This document shows, one piece after another, positions 25,436-33,930 of a stretch of DNA of 64,000 nt (positions within the stretch are counted from its first letter, which is position 1; every line of letters begins with the position of its first letter). A program made the position numbers and the translations under genes. The notes under the pieces are model-generated. The model did no database searches. It saw only the letters and a list, made by a program, of their open reading frames with translations, and was not told the origin of the DNA. The stretch spans positions 62,001-126,000 of the forward strand of contig NZ_JAHVIA010000010.1 of NCBI RefSeq assembly GCF_019801965.1, given 5' to 3'. The DNA comes from Salipiger bermudensis (GTDB taxonomy: Bacteria > Pseudomonadota > Alphaproteobacteria > Rhodobacterales > Rhodobacteraceae).

Positions 25436-26182
25436 ATGACCAAGAACATCGCAGGAAAAGTCGTCGTCATCACCGGTGCCTCGAGCGGCATGGGCGAAGC
25501 CACCGCGCGCTCGCTGGCCGAGCAGGGCGCCAAGGTGGTGCTCGGCGCACGCCGGGCCGACCGGCTCGAGAGCATCGTCGCCGACATCAAGGCGGCCGGA
25601 GGCGAGGCCATCGCCAAGGCCACCGACGTGACCAAGCGCGACGAGGTGCAGGCGCTGGTCGACACCGCCAAGGAGACCTTTGGCACCGTCGACGTTCTCT
25701 TCAACAATGCCGGCCTGATGCCGCTGTCGATGCTCGCCAGCCAGAAGGTCGACGAGTGGGAGCAGATGATCGACGTGAACCTCAAGGGCACGCTCTACGG
25801 CATCTCCGCCGTGCTGCCGATCTTCCAGGAGCAAAAATCCGGCCAGGTGATCAACGTCTCGTCGGTCTACGGTCACAAGACCGTCCCCACGGGCTCGGTC
25901 TACTGCGCCACCAAGCACGCGGTGCGCTCGCTCTCCGAGGGGCTGCGCCAGGAGGTGAAGGACTACAACGTCCGCGTGACCGTGCTTTCGCCGGGCGCCG
26001 TGGACACCGAACTGACCAGCCACATCACCGAGGAAGGCACCGGCGACCAGGTGCGCGACTTCGTCAAGCAGATCGCCATCCCGGCCTCGACCATGGCCGA
26101 CATGGTGAGCTTCGCAATCTCGCAGCCCGAGAATGTCGACGTGAACGAGATCCTGTTCCGCCCGACGGTTCAGCCGGAATAA
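25436..26182 (+). CDS. SDR-family oxidoreductase
   Basis: 248 residues of classical [11 protein letters not shown] (13-20), NNAG (90-93), VSS at 141-143, and the catalytic Y156 and K160 in [15 protein letters not shown] precedes the ATG. The pattern ([28 protein letters not shown]) resembles YdfG-type NADP-dependent carbonyl and serine dehydrogenases. Substrate unknown. It lies 115 bases after the cyclophilin-like gene. Confidence 0.92.
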   Translation: MTKNIAGKVVVITGASSGMGEATARSLAEQGAKVVLGARRADRLESIVADIKAAGGEAIAKATDVTKRDEVQALVDTAKETFGTVDVLFNNAGLMPLSMLASQKVDEWEQMIDVNLKGTLYGISAVLPIFQEQKSGQVINVSSVYGHKTVPTGSVYCATKHAVRSLSEGLRQEVKDYNVRVTVLSPGAVDTELTSHITEEGTGDQVRDFVKQIAIPASTMADMVSFAISQPENVDVNEILFRPTVQPE

Positions 26183-26309
26183 CCGCGCCTCCCGGGCCAA
26201 CCCCAATCACGCACCAAAGGATCGGGCGCCACGCCGGCGCCCGGCTCTCTCCCTGCGTCCTGCGCCAGGCGCCGACGCAGATCCCAAGATGACCGAAAGG
26301 ACTTAAGGC

Positions 26310-27260
26310 ATGTCTGCCAACAATTACATCTTCGAGCTTTCCGAGACTGTCACACGCACCCCGGTCTCCTTCGAGACCCGTTACGGCCTCGGCCTCTCCG
26401 CCGATCTCTACCGCCCGGCGGATTTCGACGAGAGCAAGCAATATCCGGCCCTCATCGTTGGCGCGCCCTATGGCGGCGTCAAGGAGCAGGGCCCGGGCAT
26501 CTATGCCAACGAGCTGGCCCAGAAGGGCTATGTCGTGCTGACCTTCGACCCGGCCTATAACGGCGCCTCCGAGGGCCACCCGCATCACCTGTCCTCGCCC
26601 GACCAGATGGTCGAGGATTTCATGGCCGGTGTCGATTTCCTCGGCACCCGCCCCTTCGTGTCGCGCGAGAAGATCGGCGCCATCGGCATCTGCGGCTCGG
26701 GCGGCTTCGCGCTGTCGGCGGCCAAGATCGACCCGCGCATCAAGGCCGTGGCCACCGTCTCGATGTATGACATCAGCCGGATGCAGAAGATGGGCTTCGG
26801 CGACAGCCTGAGCGATGAGGACCGTCTCGCTACGCTCAAGACCCTGGCCGAGCAGCGTTGGGCGGATTTCGAGACCGGCGAGCCGGCGCTCACCGGCCGC
26901 GGCGCGCCGCTCGAGTGGGATGCCGAGGAGAACCCCGTGGGCGCCGAGTTCGGTGAATTCTACTCGCGTCCGCGCGGTTATCACCCGCGCTCGATCACCC
27001 AGTTCACCATGACCTCGACGCCGAGCTGGATGAACTTCGCGCTGCTGCAGGACCTCGACTGGCTCGCGGGCCGTCCGATCCTGCTGGTCGCCGGGGACGA
27101 GGCGCACTCGCTGTATTTCTCGCAGGATGTTTACAAGGACGCGTCCGAGCCCAAGGAGCTCTACCTCGTGGAAGGCTCGAACCACGTCGATCTCTACGAC
27201 AAGGTCGAGAAGATCCCGTTCGCCAAGATCGAGAGCTTCTTCGCCGATGCGCTGAAGTAA
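26310..27260 (+). CDS. Alpha/beta hydrolase, DLH/YcjY-like with a Cys nucleophile elbow
   Basis: 316 residues. The nucleophile elbow reads GICGSGGF (126-133), with C128 in the position usually held by Ser, as in dienelactone-hydrolase-like and YcjY-type proteins. VAGDEAHS and GSNHVDLYD supply candidate acid and histidine residues. VGAPYGGVKEQGPGIYANELAQKGYVVLTFDPAYNG is typical of this branch. It may hydrolyse a lactone or ester. GAAAGGAC lies about nine bases before the ATG. A strong terminator follows, ending the regulon's last unit. Confidence 0.88.
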   Translation: MSANNYIFELSETVTRTPVSFETRYGLGLSADLYRPADFDESKQYPALIVGAPYGGVKEQGPGIYANELAQKGYVVLTFDPAYNGASEGHPHHLSSPDQMVEDFMAGVDFLGTRPFVSREKIGAIGICGSGGFALSAAKIDPRIKAVATVSMYDISRMQKMGFGDSLSDEDRLATLKTLAEQRWADFETGEPALTGRGAPLEWDAEENPVGAEFGEFYSRPRGYHPRSITQFTMTSTPSWMNFALLQDLDWLAGRPILLVAGDEAHSLYFSQDVYKDASEPKELYLVEGSNHVDLYDKVEKIPFAKIESFFADALK

Positions 27261-27284
27261 GGCCTTGCGATCGTTGTGAAAGAC

Positions 27285-27315
27285 GCCCTGTCACGGCTTC
27301 GTGGCAGGGCTTTTT
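27285..27315 (+). terminator. Rho-independent terminator after the alpha/beta hydrolase
   Basis: GCCCTGTCAC (27285-27294) pairs with GTGGCAGGGC (27301-27310) around a 6-base loop, followed by TTTTT. Confidence 0.9.
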
Positions 27316-27586
27316 GATGTCGGCTCGATGCCTGCGGCGGCTGGACCCCGGCCACGCCGCGCTGAACACTGCCGGGCCCGGACGCACGTGCCGTCTCGGT
27401 ATCAGTGCTCTGGGATCGTCTTGTGGCTGGCGGGCCCCGGGCTACGCTGCTTTCGGCCAAGAGGCGCGCGGCTGGATGTGCCGCTACTGGAGACGGGCGG
27501 ATCGGGAGGGGGACCTGTACGGAAAGTGCAAACAACGCCCCGAGCGGAGCGCTTTACTGTTTGTATTCAACCCGGTGAGGGAATTT
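27316..27586. other. Non-coding stretch between terminator and tRNA-Asn
   Basis: About 270 bases without a supported gene or clear repeat; short open frames here lack family resemblance and ribosome sites. Confidence 0.4.
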
Positions 27587-27661
27587 TGGCTCCGGCGGTA
27601 GGGATCGAACCTACGACCAATTGATTAACAGTCAACTGCTCTACCGCTGAGCTACGCCGGA
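27587..27661 (-). tRNA. tRNA-Asn (GUU)
   Basis: 75 bases including an encoded CCA (27587-27589). The acceptor stem TCCGGCG pairs with CGCCGGA, the D-arm is TAGCTCAGCGGTAGAGCA, the anticodon loop is CTGTTAA with GTT, and the T-loop is GTTCGATCC. All four arms fold normally. Confidence 0.97.
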
Positions 27662-27792
27662 ACTTTTGCTTCGGAGCGCCTTGCCCCGGGTGTCCGGGGC
27701 GCCGCGTCCTGCGGTGTGTGGGGCGTATAGCAATCGCGACTCCGGGCGTCCAGAGGGTTTTTGAGATTTTTGGGATTTTTTGTGCTGTTCCG

Positions 27793-28707
27793 TTAAGTCG
27801 CTTCAAACATTGCCTTTTCCGATAGGTCGGAGAGCGCGCGGGCGCGGCCGGAGCCTTGCAGATCAAGCAGATGGGCGAGGACGTTGCGGGTCGCCGCGGG
27901 CAACAGGGCGGCGGGCGTGTCGGTGTAGATCCGGGCCGCGAGGCCGGCGGCGTCGGAGGCGCCCGAGGCCAGCGCCGCAAGGATCTGAGCCTCGCGCATC
28001 AGCCGGTGATCGCGCAGCTGGGCCAGGCGCCGGCCAGGGGCCTCGACCGGAGCGCCGTGGCCCGGGTGGAACACCGACCAGCGACGCTCGGAAAGCCGCG
28101 CCAGCGACGACATGAAGGCGGTGAGATCGCCGTCGGGAGGCGAGACCAGCGAGCTGGCCCAGCCCATTACCAGATCGCCCGAGAACAGCAGATCATCCCA
28201 GGCGTAGCTCAGGTGATTTCCGAAATGCCCCGGCGTGTGCAGCGCCTCGAGGCGCCAGCCATCGCCCTCAACCGCGTCGCCATCCGCGAGGCGGAGATCC
28301 GGGGCGAACTCCGCGTCGACCCCTTCGCCGCCACCGACCATGCCGCTCTCGGAGAGCGCCTGCATCGCGGCCGAACGTCCCGAGGCGGCATCGCCGAAGG
28401 CCAGGACCGGCGCGCCGGTCGCCTCGGAGAGAGGTCGGGCGAGGGGGGAGTGATCGAGATGCGCATGGGTCACAAGGATGTGGGTGATCGCCTGGCCGGG
28501 GGCGACCGCGGCGAGGATCGCCTCGAGATGGGGCGCGAGGCCCGGCCCCGGATCGATCACCGCGAGCCCGCGCGTGCCCACGAGATAGGTGTTGGTGCCG
28601 CGATAGGTCATCGGCGAGGCGTTGGGCGCAAGGATCCGGCGCAGGCCGGGGGCGAGGGTTTCGGGCGCGCCGGCGAGGGGGTGAAAATCCGGTTGCGGGT
28701 CCTGCAT
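27793..28707 (-). CDS. MBL-fold hydrolase, LACTB2/beta-lactamase-like
   Basis: 304 residues from ATG 28707. NTYLVGTRGLAVIDPGPGLAPH, the metal motif THAHLDHS (H81, H83, D85, H86), TPGHFGNHLSYAWDDLLFSGD and a late HPGHGAPVEAPGRRL followed by a helical winged C-terminal domain match the LACTB2-like group, some of which are RNA endonucleases and others general hydrolases. The histidine kinase is divergent with only 42 bases between starts, a conserved-looking but unexplained pairing. Confidence 0.88.
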   Translation of the reverse strand: MQDPQPDFHPLAGAPETLAPGLRRILAPNASPMTYRGTNTYLVGTRGLAVIDPGPGLAPHLEAILAAVAPGQAITHILVTHAHLDHSPLARPLSEATGAPVLAFGDAASGRSAAMQALSESGMVGGGEGVDAEFAPDLRLADGDAVEGDGWRLEALHTPGHFGNHLSYAWDDLLFSGDLVMGWASSLVSPPDGDLTAFMSSLARLSERRWSVFHPGHGAPVEAPGRRLAQLRDHRLMREAQILAALASGASDAAGLAARIYTDTPAALLPAATRNVLAHLLDLQGSGRARALSDLSEKAMFEAT

Positions 28708-28749
28708 CTTTCGGGGCTTTCTGGCTGACAGTCGCACCAGAGGTAACGC

Positions 28750-30030
28750 ATGTCCTTCCAATGGCTCAAACGCTATGTGCCCCGCGGTCTTTACGGGCGG
28801 GCGGCGCTGATCCTGATCCTGCCCGTGGTGACGCTGCAGCTGGTGGTCTCTGTGGTCTTCGTGCAGCGCCATTTCGAAGACGTGTCGAGCCAGATGAGCC
28901 GCGATCTCGCGCGCGAGATCCGGCTGGTGCTGGAGCGGCCCGAGCTGGCCCCGGCGCTCGACCTGACCCTGACCCGGGTCCCCGAGAGCGCCCTGCCGGA
29001 GCAGAGCCAGCGGCGCTGGTTCGATTTCTCGGGGCTGGTTGTCACCCAGACGCTGGAGCGCGCGGTGCCGGGACTCGAGCGCATCCTGCTGCCGGATGAT
29101 TTCGACATGGTGCTCTACCTGCGCGACGCGCAGGGGCTGATCGAGCTCGAGGTGCTGCGCCGCCGGGCGTCGCCGACCAACGCGCACCAGCTCTTCGTCA
29201 ACATGATGGTGTTCGGCATGCTGATGACGCTGATCGCCTTTCTCTACCTGCGCAACCAGCTGCGGCCGATCACCCGGCTGGCGCACGCGGCGGAGGCTTT
29301 CGGGCGCGGTCGTCACGAGCCGTATTCGCCCTCGGGCGCGGTCGAGGTTCGGGCCGCGGGCAACGCGTTTCTCGACATGCGCAACCGCATCGAGCGGCAG
29401 ATCGAGCAGCGCACCATGATGCTGTCGGGGGTGAGCCATGACCTGCGCACACCGCTGACCCGATTGCGGCTCGGGCTGTCGATGCTCGACGATGAGGACC
29501 GCGAGCCACTGGAGCGCGACGTCGAGGACATGCAGCGGCTGATCGATGCCTTCCTCGAGTTCGCTCGCGGCGATGCGCTGACCGGACCGGCCGAGCCCAC
29601 CGATCCCGTGGCGCTCGCGGAGAGCGTGGTCGAGGATGCGCAGCGCACCGGACGTCAGGTGGAGCTGGTGCAGGTCGAGGGCACGGGCGAGGTCTCGCTG
29701 CGCCCCGTGGCGATGCGGCGCGCGCTGGAAAACCTCGTGGGCAACGCGGTGCGCTACGGCACCCGCTGCGAGGTTTCGGTGACGCTGAGCGAGAAGAGCC
29801 TTCGGCTTCGGGTCGAGGATGACGGGCCGGGCATTCCGGCGGAGCGGCGCGAGGAGGCGCAACGGCCCTTCGTGCGGCTCGATCCCGCACGCAACCAGGA
29901 CAAGGGGCCGGGCGTCGGCCTCGGGCTGGCGATCGCCGCCGACATCGCGCGCGGCCATGGCGGGGTGCTGCGGCTGGGCGAGAGCGAGACGCTCGGCGGG
30001 CTCAGGGCTGACATCGTCATTGCGCGCTGA
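28750..30030 (+). CDS. Sensor histidine kinase, EnvZ-like, without adjacent regulator
   Basis: 426 residues. Membrane spans about 17-39 and 148-167 flank a periplasmic domain of about 110 residues; HAMP about 170-222; H-box SGVSHDLRTPLTRLRLG with phospho-accepting H230; then the ATPase motifs NLVGNAVRYG, VEDDGPGIP and GVGLGLAIAADIARGHGG. The layout is that of EnvZ-type kinases that sense envelope or osmotic state. No response regulator is adjacent on either side, so its partner must be elsewhere. Confidence 0.92.
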   Translation: MSFQWLKRYVPRGLYGRAALILILPVVTLQLVVSVVFVQRHFEDVSSQMSRDLAREIRLVLERPELAPALDLTLTRVPESALPEQSQRRWFDFSGLVVTQTLERAVPGLERILLPDDFDMVLYLRDAQGLIELEVLRRRASPTNAHQLFVNMMVFGMLMTLIAFLYLRNQLRPITRLAHAAEAFGRGRHEPYSPSGAVEVRAAGNAFLDMRNRIERQIEQRTMMLSGVSHDLRTPLTRLRLGLSMLDDEDREPLERDVEDMQRLIDAFLEFARGDALTGPAEPTDPVALAESVVEDAQRTGRQVELVQVEGTGEVSLRPVAMRRALENLVGNAVRYGTRCEVSVTLSEKSLRLRVEDDGPGIPAERREEAQRPFVRLDPARNQDKGPGVGLGLAIAADIARGHGGVLRLGESETLGGLRADIVIAR

Positions 30031-30259
30031 CAGGGTGCGCGGATTCCCGCCGACGTCGCGCCGCTCTGCGGGGCGCTGCCCGAATTGCTCCCAATTTTCG
30101 ACATTTCCGGATGCTTCGATACAGCTCTGCCGGGCAAGCCGCTTGGCATGACGCGCCTGCCCGGCAGCGTGTCTCTCTCATGGCGGGGTGGCGCCGATCG
30201 CGAAACGCCGCGTCACCCCGCGCATGCTTTTCAGGCTGTGCGGCCTCCGGTCCGGCACG

Positions 30260-30290
30260 AAAACGGCGCCTCCCTGTCTTAGGGGGCGCC
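30260..30290 (-). terminator. Rho-independent terminator of the ATPase zeta gene
   Basis: A 9-bp stem (30265-30273 with 30282-30290, one G-T pair), read on the minus strand with a TTTT tract (30263-30260) after it, 32 bases after the stop. Confidence 0.75.
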
Positions 30291-30321
30291 GCCAGTCGTT
30301 CCTCGCTTTCGCGCCGCGGGC

Positions 30322-30636
30322 TCAACCCTCGAGCAGGATCTGGCCCTTGGCCTCGATCAGCAGCTCGGCGCGCTTCTGCCGCACCGCATCGGCGTCGGAC
30401 TTGTCGCCGAGGTCTCCCGCGACCTTGCGCACCACGTCCTCGTGGCCGGCTTCCTCGAAATCCGCCTTGATGACGTCGCGGGCATAGGCCTCGGCCGCCT
30501 CGCCGCTCTTGCCCAGCAATTCCGCAGCCCAGAGCCCAAGCAGCTTGTTGCAGCGCGCCTCGGCGCGGAACGCCATCTCTTCGTCATGTGCGAACTTGTT
30601 TTCAAACGCGGATTCGCGTTCGTCGAAGGTGGTCAT
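30322..30636 (-). CDS. F1-ATPase inhibitor subunit zeta (DUF1476)
   Basis: 104 residues: [41 protein letters not shown], then [20 protein letters not shown]. This is the zeta subunit of alphaproteobacteria, first characterised in Paracoccus denitrificans, whose flexible N-terminus blocks reverse rotation of the F1-ATPase. The inhibitory N-terminal segment appears intact. It is divergent from purC, 159 bases between starts, as commonly seen in this group. Confidence 0.93.
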   Translation of the reverse strand: MTTFDERESAFENKFAHDEEMAFRAEARCNKLLGLWAAELLGKSGEAAEAYARDVIKADFEEAGHEDVVRKVAGDLGDKSDADAVRQKRAELLIEAKGQILLEG

Positions 30637-30795
30637 CCGTCTCGCTCCCCAGTGTTACTCTTCCTCGCGGCCAAGTATTTCACACCTGCGGAACCGTGCA
30701 AGCCCAAGCGCCCGCTTGCGAGGCGAGAAGGCATGATTTATAGGGCCTCGCAGGACGCAGAAGCGCCCTCTGTGTCCCGCTCGGAAAGGAATCCT

Positions 30796-31557
30796 ATGGC
30801 ACGCCGCAAAAAGATCTACGAAGGCAAAGCAAAGATTCTCTACGAAGGCCCCGAACCGGGGACCATCGTGCAGTATTTCAAGGACGACGCGACCGCTTTC
30901 AACGCCCAGAAAAAGGACGTGATCGAAGGCAAGGGCGTGCTCAACAACCGCCTGTCCGAGTTCTTCATGACCGGTCTGAACAACATCGGCGTTCCGACCC
31001 ACTTCCTGAAGCGGCTCAACATGCGCGAGCAGCTGGTGCGCTCCTGCGAGATCATTCCGCTCGAGATCATCGTGCGCAACTTCGCCGCCGGATCGCTGGC
31101 CAAGCGTCTGGGGCTCGAGGAAGGCACGCCGCTGCCGCGCCCGATCGTCGAGTATTGCTACAAGGACGACAAGCTGGGCGACCCGCTGGTCACCGAGGAG
31201 CACATCGCCGCCTTCGGCTGGGCGAGCCAGCAGGACATGGACGACATCCTCAGCCTCGCGCTGCGGGTCAACGATTACCTGTCGGGCCTGATGTATGGCG
31301 TCGGCATCCGCCTCGTCGACTTCAAGATCGAGATCGGCCGCGTCTATGACGGCGATTTCCAGCGCCTGATCGTCGCCGACGAGATCTCGCCGGACAGCTG
31401 CCGCCTGTGGGATCTGCAGACCGGCAAGAAGCTCGACAAGGACGTGTTCCGCCGCGACCTGGGCTCGCTGACCGACGCCTATACCGAGGTGGCCGAGCGG
31501 CTTGGCGTGATGCCCAAGCAGGCGACGCATATTTCCAAGCCCAAGCTCATCAACTGA
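30796..31557 (+). CDS. purC: Phosphoribosylaminoimidazole-succinocarboxamide synthase
   Basis: 253 residues, normal length. ATG 30796 follows GGAAAGGA. It joins CAIR and aspartate with ATP to make SAICAR in purine synthesis. Motifs: [51 protein letters not shown], the signature [30 protein letters not shown]. It is followed by purS; purQ comes later after an unrelated gene. Confidence 0.97.
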   Translation: MARRKKIYEGKAKILYEGPEPGTIVQYFKDDATAFNAQKKDVIEGKGVLNNRLSEFFMTGLNNIGVPTHFLKRLNMREQLVRSCEIIPLEIIVRNFAAGSLAKRLGLEEGTPLPRPIVEYCYKDDKLGDPLVTEEHIAAFGWASQQDMDDILSLALRVNDYLSGLMYGVGIRLVDFKIEIGRVYDGDFQRLIVADEISPDSCRLWDLQTGKKLDKDVFRRDLGSLTDAYTEVAERLGVMPKQATHISKPKLIN

Positions 31558-31632
31558 GCGAGGCGCGCGCATCACGCGCGGTGATTTCAAGGACGGGAGG
31601 CCGCGCCTCCCGCAACAGACGGAGAAGACGCC

Positions 31633-31863
31633 ATGAAGGCACGGGTGCATGTGATGCTCAAGGACGGCGTGCTCGACCCGCAGGGCGAAGCGGTGAAGCA
31701 CGCGCTGCACGGGATGGGCTTTGATGGCGTCGGCGGCGTGCGTCAGGGCAAGGTGATCGAGCTCGATCTGGCTGAGGGCACCGGCGAAGACGCGGTGCGC
31801 GAGATGTGCGAGAAGCTGCTCGCCAACACCGTGATCGAGAGCTACTCGATCGAGATGGCCTGA
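31633..31863 (+). CDS. purS: Phosphoribosylformylglycinamidine synthase subunit PurS
   Basis: 76 residues: MKARVHVMLKDGVLDPQGEAVKHALHGMGF and VRQGKVIELDL are typical. PurS bridges PurL and PurQ in the three-part FGAM synthase. GGAGAAG precedes the ATG. A short hairpin (31595-31601 with 31605-31611) lies in the 75-base gap after purC. A strong terminator follows the gene. Confidence 0.95.
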   Translation: MKARVHVMLKDGVLDPQGEAVKHALHGMGFDGVGGVRQGKVIELDLAEGTGEDAVREMCEKLLANTVIESYSIEMA

Positions 31864-31926
31864 GCCCGACCCGGCGCGCCGCGCCGGCTTGGGTTCACGG
31901 GTTTCGGCGGGGCTCGGCCTGCCATG

Positions 31927-31951
31927 ACGGGGCGCTCAGGCGCCCCGTTTT
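31927..31951 (+). terminator. Rho-independent terminator after purC-purS
   Basis: A 9-bp stem (31927-31935 with 31940-31948), TCAG loop and TTTT. It separates purCS from the alcohol dehydrogenase and purQ. Confidence 0.85.
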
Positions 31952-32034
31952 CGTTGCGGCGCGTGGCGGCGCTCCGCTTGCGTTCGCGCGCGAATTCGCG
32001 TCCTCTCCTCGCGAGGAACGGGAGGAGAGAGACC

Positions 32035-33072
32035 ATGCGCGCAGCGGTGCTGAGAGAGTACAACAAGGACCTGTCGATCGAGACCGTGCCCGAGCCGGAC
32101 TGCCCCGAGGATGGCGTCGTGCTCGAAGTGCTGGCCTGCGGCGTCTGCCGCTCCGACTGGCACGGCTGGGTCGGCGAGCATCCCCGCGTCAAGCCGGGGC
32201 AGATCCAGGGGCATGAATATTGCGGCCGTGTGGTCGCCGCCGGGCCGAACTCGCAATGGGGCATCGGCGACGTACTAGTGGCGCCGTTCATCCTTGCCTG
32301 CGGCAGCTGCCCGAGCTGCCGCTCCGGCCAGCAGACCGTCTGCGCCGACCAGCGGCTGCCGGGCTTCATCGAGCCGGGCGCCTTCGCCGAATACGTCCCC
32401 GTGCCGCGCGATTTCAACCTCGCGCGCCTGCCCGAGGGCATGTCGCCGACGCTGGCGGCTGGGCTCGGCTGCCGGGTCACCACCGCGTGGCACGCGCTCA
32501 CCGGGCGCGCCGCGCTGCAGGGCGGCGAGTGGCTTGCCGTGCATGGGACCGGCGGGGTCGGGCTCTCGGCGGCGCTTCTGGGCCGGGCGCTCGGGGCGCA
32601 TGTGATCGTCGTCGACGTGGTGCAGGAGAAGCTCGACCACGCGCTGTCGCTGGGCATGGATGCGGGGGTCAATGCCGCCCATGGCGATGCCGCCGAGCAG
32701 ATCCGCGAGATCACCGGCGGCGGAGTGCATGTCAGCATCGAGGCGCTGGGGATCCCGCAGACCGTCAACGCCTCGATCCGCTGCCTGCGCCCGTTGGGCC
32801 GGCACGTTCAGGTCGGCATGCCGGTAGGCCATACCGCGCATATGGATGTCGACATGTCGGCCGTCTACCAGGGCAACCTCGCGCTCTACGGCACGCGAGG
32901 GATGCCGTCGCATCGTTACCCGTCGCTGCTCGGGCTGATCACCCGCGGCAAGGTCGATCTCTCGCCGCTGATCGCCCGCGAGGTGCCGCTGAGCGGCGCC
33001 AGCGCCGAGCTCGCGGCCTTCAACGGCCCGACGCCGCCGGGAGTTGCGGTGATCACCGACTTCCAGACCTGA
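32035..33072 (+). CDS. Zinc-dependent alcohol dehydrogenase (MDR)
   Basis: 345 residues from ATG 32035 with GGAGGAGAG upstream. Catalytic zinc ligands: C38 in [11 protein letters not shown] and H60-E61 in GHEYCG, with the third ligand near [13 protein letters not shown]. Structural zinc: C89, C92, C95, C103. The NAD(P) motif is [13 protein letters not shown]. It oxidises a primary or secondary alcohol. It lies between purS and purQ but after a terminator and with its own strong ribosome site, so it is probably expressed apart from the purine genes. Confidence 0.93.
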   Translation: MRAAVLREYNKDLSIETVPEPDCPEDGVVLEVLACGVCRSDWHGWVGEHPRVKPGQIQGHEYCGRVVAAGPNSQWGIGDVLVAPFILACGSCPSCRSGQQTVCADQRLPGFIEPGAFAEYVPVPRDFNLARLPEGMSPTLAAGLGCRVTTAWHALTGRAALQGGEWLAVHGTGGVGLSAALLGRALGAHVIVVDVVQEKLDHALSLGMDAGVNAAHGDAAEQIREITGGGVHVSIEALGIPQTVNASIRCLRPLGRHVQVGMPVGHTAHMDVDMSAVYQGNLALYGTRGMPSHRYPSLLGLITRGKVDLSPLIAREVPLSGASAELAAFNGPTPPGVAVITDFQT

Positions 33073-33224
33073 GCGCGGAACCGAGCGCTTTTGCACCGCA
33101 TCGGCGCGCAGAGGGCAGGGCGCTCCGGCATCTCGCCGGAGGGGGCCCTCCCGCGATTGCGCTGTGTGGCAAAAGCCGCTATGCGGAGCGCAATCTGACC
33201 CACCCAACGTCAAGCGAGCCTGCC

Positions 33225-33893
33225 ATGAAAGCTGCCGTCATCGTCTTTCCCGGATCGAACTGCGATCGCGATCTTGCCGAGGGCTTCCGCAAGGCGGGGC
33301 TCGATGTGCAGATGGTCTGGCACAAGGACACGGCGCTGCCCTCGGGCATCGACATCGTCGGCATCCCCGGCGGCTTCTCCTTCGGCGATTACCTGCGCTG
33401 CGGTGCCATCGCCGCGAACTCGCCGATCTGCCACGAGGTCAAGGCCCATGCCGAGCGCGGCGGTTACGCCATCGGCATCTGCAACGGCTTCCAGGTCCTG
33501 ACCGAGACCAAGATCCTGCCCGGCGCTCTGCTGCGCAATGCCGGTCTCAAGTATATCTGCCGGACCGTGGGGCTCAATGTCGCCGAGAGCCAGTCGGTCT
33601 TCACCCGCGGCTACGATGCGGGCGAGACCATCCGCATCCCGATCGCGCACCACGACGGCAACTACACCGCCGATGCCGCGACCCTCGATGCGCTCGAGGC
33701 CGAGGACCGGGTGGCCTTCCGCTACACCGACAACCCGAACGGCTCCGACCGCGACATCGCCGGCATCCTGTCATCGAACCGCCGCGTGCTGGGGATGATG
33801 CCGCACCCCGAGAGGGCCTGCGATCCGGCACAGGGCAACGAGGACGGTGCGCGTCTTTTCGCCCATCTGACCGCCGCCCTCGCGGAAGCCTGA
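33225..33893 (+). CDS. purQ: Phosphoribosylformylglycinamidine synthase subunit PurQ
   Basis: 222 residues, class I glutamine amidotransferase: [27 protein letters not shown], the nucleophile C86 in GICNGFQVL, and [11 protein letters not shown] with the catalytic histidine and glutamate. It supplies ammonia to PurL. It is separated from purS by the alcohol dehydrogenase gene, so it needs its own promoter, probably within 33073-33224. Confidence 0.96.
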   Translation: MKAAVIVFPGSNCDRDLAEGFRKAGLDVQMVWHKDTALPSGIDIVGIPGGFSFGDYLRCGAIAANSPICHEVKAHAERGGYAIGICNGFQVLTETKILPGALLRNAGLKYICRTVGLNVAESQSVFTRGYDAGETIRIPIAHHDGNYTADAATLDALEAEDRVAFRYTDNPNGSDRDIAGILSSNRRVLGMMPHPERACDPAQGNEDGARLFAHLTAALAEA

Positions 33894-33930
33894 CTTGAGA
33901 GCCTGAGCACGGGCGCGTAATCTGCCGCCC

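Noticed and set aside
27600-27980. Open frame running through tRNA-Asn on the minus strand
   Set aside because: It overlaps a complete tRNA and has no protein family signal.
30017-30325. Small minus-strand frame between the histidine kinase and the ATPase zeta gene
   Set aside because: Arg/Pro-rich, no ribosome site, and it contains the terminator hairpin of the zeta gene.
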